From NCBI GenBank assembly GCA_004335635.1, contig QAXH01006403.1, forward strand, positions 13,074 to 35,905: a stretch of 22,832 nucleotides of DNA, given 5' to 3'. Below are positions 10,601 through 16,600 of this stretch, piece by piece. Each line of letters begins with the position of its first letter. Position 1 is the first letter of the stretch. Origin of the DNA: Chloromonas sp. AAM2. Taxonomy: Eukaryota; Chlorophyta; Chlorophyceae; Chlamydomonadales; Chlamydomonadaceae. The translations under genes were made by a program, and so were the position numbers. The notes under the pieces were generated by a model, which saw nothing but the letters and a program-made list of their open reading frames with translations, searched no databases and was not told the DNA's origin.

Positions 10601-13600
10601 CGCTTTATGACTCATATTGATTGACTTTGAGTTTTTTGGTCCCTGAGTTGCGGGACACATCCCTTATGCGCATTGCGCGCATCGACACGGATGTAAAAAG
10701 ACAACAACAACAACAACAATACCTGATGCAACTGATGCAAGCCCAACGCAAATTGACTAGAAACTGACGCCAACAATCAATCTGAGCCATGATTTCATCT
10801 GCTTCTGCAGTGAGATGGCCCAGGAGTTGCGTCAACGCCGCGCCTACCAGGCCGCCATCGCTCAGACAGTCTCAGCCAACCCCGCCCTCCGCACCACCGC
10901 CACCATGGCCATCGAGCGCTGGCGGGCCTGGCCGTTATCCCAGGCCCTGCACACGTGGCGGATGTACGTTTCTGACCGTTACCACGCACGTGAGGCGGCG
11001 GCCGCGGCTGTCTTTGCGTATGCGGGCGGGCTGATGCGAAGGGCGTTTGTGGGGTGGCGGGAGCGGGCGGCGGGAATGAAGGAGTGGAGCGCAAAGGTGG
11101 AGCACGTGCTGTTCAGGTGAGGTGGTTTGGGGTTGGTTGGTCAGTTGGTCTGTTGATTCCACTTGGTGGGCTGGGTGGGTTGGGCCAGTGAAGCTGGTTT
11201 GCGTTTTAAGCTGGCCTATGCTTTTGCCAGGACAGGCGTGTCTATCCGGTACATTTGTCTATCTTCACTGCACACGTGTCCAGTACAGGCCCCTCCTGTC
11301 TCACTCCTTTATTCTGCATCATCATCATCTGTGGGACCCCTTCCCAACATGCGGCATGGGTGGCTTGAACGGTTTGGGAGGTTGGTCGGTTGGTCAGTTG
11401 AAGCGCCTGTTTTGCACCCAGAACAGGCATCAATCCATTGTGCATGTCCAGTACAGGCCGTCCTGTTTTGAACCGTAACTGTGCATCATCCTCTCACGTG
11501 GCTTCTGGACCCCCATTCCCGAACTGCAGCATGGGCGGTTTGAAGCGTCAGCGTGCCTTCTACTTCTGGCTAGCCCTCGCCCCGTACCTGCGCTGCATGC
11601 GGCGCGCCATGGGGCTCATCCATGCGCGTGTGGCGGCGCGTACGGTCAGGACTGCATGGGCTGCATGGAGATACAGGGTCCAGTACAGCAGAGTGGTACG
11701 GAAGGTAGGGCTGCATAGGGTTGCTGCGTCGTGTTGCATATGGAGCAGGCGCTTCTCCACGCAACATGATGAAACAAGCAAGCACATTTGTTGGGAATTA
11801 TGATGGCTTTCTCACCATCGCTGTTGTTCTTGTTGTTGTTGCTGTTGTTGTTGTTGTTGTTGTCTTTTTACATTCGTGTCGATGCGCGCAATGCGCATAA
11901 GGGATGTGTCCCGCAACTCAGGGACCCAAAAACTCAAAGTCAATCAATACGATTCATAAAGCGACAAGTCATAATAATGCAGGAGCCGGGTTGTTGCCTC
12001 TTTACATCCGTGCGCGCAATCCTTGATTGAAATGAATTTTTGACTATTATGATTCATATATCTTACCCTAATCTTACCCTTACCTTACCCTTTCCTTACC
12101 CTTACCTTACCCTTGCCTTTGCCCCCCCACAGGCCCTAGCTGCCATGGCACTCAAGGCCCAGCGCGAGGCCCTGGCGCAGTGGAGGGCAGGGGCGCTGCT
12201 GCACAAGGAACGGAGGCTGAAAGTCAAGGTGGAATTCTAGGTGGTAGTCTTTCAGTGACCTGCTTATAAGGGCACAGTTCAATGGACATGCCTGATCGGG
12301 TGAGCAGCCCATGCGCTTGTCTGGTGTTGTACCTCGTTCGGCTGTTCAACTGTCTGCTGTCAGACAGGACATTCAGCACCCTGGACAATCAGCATCAGCA
12401 GCAGCAGCAGCAGCATCATAGGTACTACATTGGCCTAACATTGCCCCTGCCGCCCATCAGGGTGCTCTATGCTGACTGTTCAACTGTCTGCTGTCAGTCG
12501 CAACCAGGATCAATAATCTATTACCCTGAAACTGTCAATGCTGCCTCCCTCTCACACTCTCTCAATCTCTTTCTCTCTTTTACTTTTGGTTCACCTGTGT
12601 GTGTTTGTTTTTGAACAGGGTGCTCTAAGGCAACGGCTCAACCGCCTGCTATCAGAAGCCTTCACCACCTGGCGCTGCGCTGTGCTGGACGGAAGAGAGG
12701 CCAAGAGCAAGGTGGAGCAGGCGCTGCGGTTTCTCAGAAACGTGCACATGGGCAGGGCATGGAACAGCTGGATGGAACTCATGGAGCTCCGGGCACAGGT
12801 ACGGTGTGAGGGTGGGGTTTACGATGTGCATCATGCATAACCGTTGTATAACTGTTGCAAAGTTGTCAGCCATACATACCGTGACAGGGACAAGGTCATG
12901 GCGGTCACTGATGACGTCAGGAAGGGACGGCGTCTCATCTACGTCAAGTTGTTGTGCTTTGAGCGATTGATTTGTATATGATGATGTACTGTGACCGACT
13001 CTCAACGGGGTCCAGGCGGTCATCTCGCATGGCCAGCCGCAGCTCATGTGGTTCTCTTCTTTCCCGTGTGCGCGTACAGAAGCGTTCCACGCTGTCCCAC
13101 GCCCTGCACTTCTGGACCCACATGCGGCTTGTGTCTGCATGGAATCAGTGGAAGGGGCACTGGCAGGACACGGTTGCTGAGACACAGGCGGATGTGCACT
13201 ACTATGGCAGGCTCATGGACAACGCCTGGATTGCATGGAGAGGCGTGAGTGAAAGCTAGCTTGGTCGCTACTACTTCTGCTTGGCAGGCATCTTGCAATA
13301 CCGTAGCAGTCATGAAGAGGTCATGTGTCACGCTTGGGTGACTAGTGTTGTGCCGCTGAGCCGCCAAGCTTCTTGTTTTCTTTCAAGCTGCTGTTAAATC
13401 TAGTAGAACTTTCGTCAAACCTTAGTCGACCTTTCATCTGAACTTGTTATCATTTCAACAATGCTATGCCTCTCTTTGCAGCATGTTGAGGACGCAGTTT
13501 CCATGCGCGGTCTGCATGCCAACCGCCTGGTGGTCTGCCGGCGGGCGCTGGACTGCTGGAAGCAATGGGTGGCAGAGGCGGCCAGAGGCAGGCAGCTGGC

Positions 13601-16600
13601 CAGAGACATGGATGCTTTGTGTGTCATGCGCGCAGTGAACACATGGAGACTCATGGCTAAGGTAGGGTCAGGCTTGGTTACCACATGCGTGGTATGGGGT
13701 TGGACGGACATGTGTCCAATTTGCCACGCTGGCATGCATCCTCGGTTGATTTACCATGGCTGAGGACATCTGAGTGTGTGTTTGCTCCATGCAAAGCACA
13801 TCACAGCCTGTTCGGTTGCCTTGTTTTGCACGCCAGGAACAGTCCCACGACATTGCTGCCAATGTGCTTGAATCAACGCCCCCCAATGCGAATCACACAC
13901 ACACACACACGCACACAAACACACACACAAGCACAAGCACGCAGAGACCAGCTTGGACTGTTTGTTCTGCGGCCACCATCAGCTGCGTGATCGCGCGATG
14001 GAAAAGGCCAGGGCAAGCGATACCGCTCAACGGACCTCCACTCTGATGCCATGCATGCACCCACCCCGCATGCACCCACCCTGCATGCACCCACCCCGCA
14101 TGCACCCGCCCTGCCTTACAGGCACGTGTGGCAGTCCAGCGGTTGTACATGCGACGCGCACTGCACGGCTGGTACCAACGCGTGCTCATGCTTCAAGAGC
14201 AGCGGCACAAGCTGAGAGAAGCCACACAGGTGGGCACAGGGTGGGCCTAGGGTTGGTGCGTGCTTTGGACACAGCGCATCAGTATGCATCATAGTTGGGG
14301 TTGGCACACAGCTGGCATATGTGTCCGGCGTGGAGAGGGTAGGCCTAGAGCTCCTGAGCCTGGTGCTGATCCTGAGCCTGAGCCTGGTGCTGATCCTTGT
14401 GCTGATCCTGAGCCTGATCCTGATCTTGATCCTGTTGCCTGTACGCTCAAGCGAGTGTTGTTGACATGCGGTTTCACGCCACAAAGAAGAAAGAGAAAGA
14501 AAAAGAAAGTCGTAAAACGCCAGTGTTACCAGACCCTATTGTAGCAAGATGTCACGCTCTGCCATCACCATGATGAGAAAGCCAGCCAGCCTATTCCAAG
14601 CCCACTTGGAAGTTGTTCATGATTTCTCAAAACCAGGCATTAGCGGCAAACCATGTGGCTTGGTTTTCACCTGCCCTGGCTCTGTTGTCTAGCCATCATG
14701 TTCAAGCATTTTTATGTGTGTGTTTTCTGGCCGCTGTTCAGCTGCTAATGTTCGGCACGTACGCACGCTGCTTCCGCGTATGGGCCGCCTTCTCCAGCGA
14801 ACAGGCGATCAAACGGACCGTTTTCACGGCCAAGCAGGCGGCCATCAAGGTAGGCGGACGGCAACACTGTGGTTCCATTGGCCCGCTGTACACTGTGGTT
14901 CCATTGGCCCGCTGTACACTGTGGTTCCATAGCGGATCCATGAGGGCACCCAGCAAGAAGCACCGAGTGGGGCGCAGCACCTGTGTCAGCTCACTTGCTG
15001 TTCACTGTGTGTGTGAGTGAGGATTGTGTGGCCCATGCGTGTCCAAAGCAGATTAAGGGTAAGTTGCCTGCTCATTGATTGTGTCACACTTGCCGGTGTG
15101 CAAGGCAACGCTCGCCATCGTGTCTATTCCTTCGGTGCAGTATGGTTGTATGTCGTGTCGTGTTATGTTATGGTTGTATGCCGTGTCACGTTATGTTGTG
15201 GTTGTATGCCGTGTCACGTTATGTTATGGTTGTATGTCGTGTCACGTTATGTTATGGTTGTATGCCGTGTCACGTTATGTTATGGTTGTATGCCGTGTCA
15301 CGTTATGTTATGGTTGTATGCCGTGTCACGTTATGTTATGGTTGTATGCCGTGTCACGTTATGTTATGGTTGTATGCCGTGTCACGTTATGTTATGGTTG
15401 TATGTCGTGTCACGTTATGTTATGGTTGTATGTCGTGTCACGTTATGTTATGTTATGGTTGTATGTCATGCTCATGTATGTTGTCATGTTCATAGGAGGC
15501 GCTGCGCATTGGCGATCAAATCCGCATGCGGCGCAACACCGAGCTACTCACAGCCACCTTCCAGGCGTGGAGATTCCAGGTGTGTGCATTTCCGATTCTT
15601 TAGAACTCGCCTGATTGTGTGCACACCAGGAATCAAGCAATCTATCGCACTCTCGTTGATTTGGTTTTTGTTTTTTGAAAACCTTTCTGATCCTTTTCTG
15701 GCTGCCATTGTGCCGTAAGGGTGGCCAAACCAACGCACTTCTGCAACTTCCTCTCACTGCGTCTCCCCCACTTCCTCTCACTGTGTCGCCCCCACTTCCT
15801 CTCACCGCCCTGCCTCCTGCCCCCTGGTTTCTTCAGGTTGGCGTCTACCGCAAGGTTGCAAAGCGCTTTGCCTCCATCATGCAGCGGGGGCTGTCCTCGG
15901 CCTTCCGTGAGTGGCGCGACTACTGCACGGACATTAGAGCCGCGAGCAACAAGGCACTGCAACACTTCAGATGGTGAGGCAACATGGATGGGTGGAAGCA
16001 TCCATGGCAACATCCATGGCAACATGGGGACCTGGGCGGGAGGGAGCGCTAGGGCATGTTGTTGGCACGGCATGGCAGGGCTGCCAACCACTTCCCGCCC
16101 AGATTCCCCAAGGAGACTACAAAATGTGTTGGCTCGATGATGTGCCCCCGCTGCTGTGTTCATGTGTTCTAGTATGTACTTCTGTGCCTCTACCATGTAC
16201 TTACTGACTATTCACGTTCGCCATTCTAATGATTTGCCTTGATGTGATCCCCACTGTTGCGTTCCAGGGTTTACACGGAGCGTTTCTTCCTGGCCTGGCT
16301 CGCCCTGGCCTCCGCCCTGGCGCAGCGCAGCACTGAGCACGCCGAGCTAGCCGACCAGCACTGGTTCGCCCAGTGCACATCCCGCGCGTTGTACGGCTGG
16401 CGGCTGCGGGTCGAGGCGGGGCGGGAGAGAAGGAGAGCGCTGCTGCGGATCTTTGAGAAACAGGCGGCAGTTGAACGCAAGGTGCGCTTTTGTGTGAAAG
16501 GCAACATACGCATTTGTGTGATACGTTTGATAAAGCAGAACGGTAGGAGGATAACATGAGGATGTCAATGCAACATGAAGTGTTAGCGGAAGGGAGGTGT

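Larger units (their letters stand above)
10112..10720 (+). mobile_element. 5'-truncated LINE-like non-LTR retroelement with (CAA)n tail
   Basis: An open frame from 10112 to the TGA at 10312 reads HVLECEAYVDIRVQFEDVFA and later RLANFLIRIMAKRKAI. H-V-L-x-C-x-A-Y-x-x-I-R-x-x-F is the typical end of the zinc-knuckle segment at the C-terminus of LINE reverse transcriptase polyproteins. A 3' UTR follows, interrupted by the assembly gap, and ends in (CAA)n at 10702-10719. The 5' end is cut within the zinc knuckle and abuts another (CAA)n tail. It lies in intron 17 in sense orientation. Part of its 3' UTR recurs inverted at 11840-11985. Confidence 0.7.

Noticed and set aside
12056..12118. TTACCC repeats as telomeric DNA
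   Set aside because: Irregular CCTTACCCTTACC units that do not match known algal telomere types; they form the pyrimidine tract before exon 20.
13837..13863. 27-nt mini-exon (EQSHDIAAN) in intron 23
   Set aside because: The acceptor is acceptable and the frame fits, but the donor GTGCTT is poor and there is no motif; recorded only as a possibility.
13953..14052. Possible exon DCLFCGHHQLRDRAMEKARA
   Set aside because: Basic helix-like peptide, but no donor before the 15-bp minisatellite and no Trp motif.
14289..14544. Pro-Glu/Asp repeat protein
   Set aside because: Comes from the hexamer array within intron 24; exons 24 and 25 join in phase without it.
15017..15718. Open frames of 138-233 residues on the plus strand
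   Set aside because: They are translations of the 28-bp minisatellite, open in every frame; exon 26 uses only 15496-15579.
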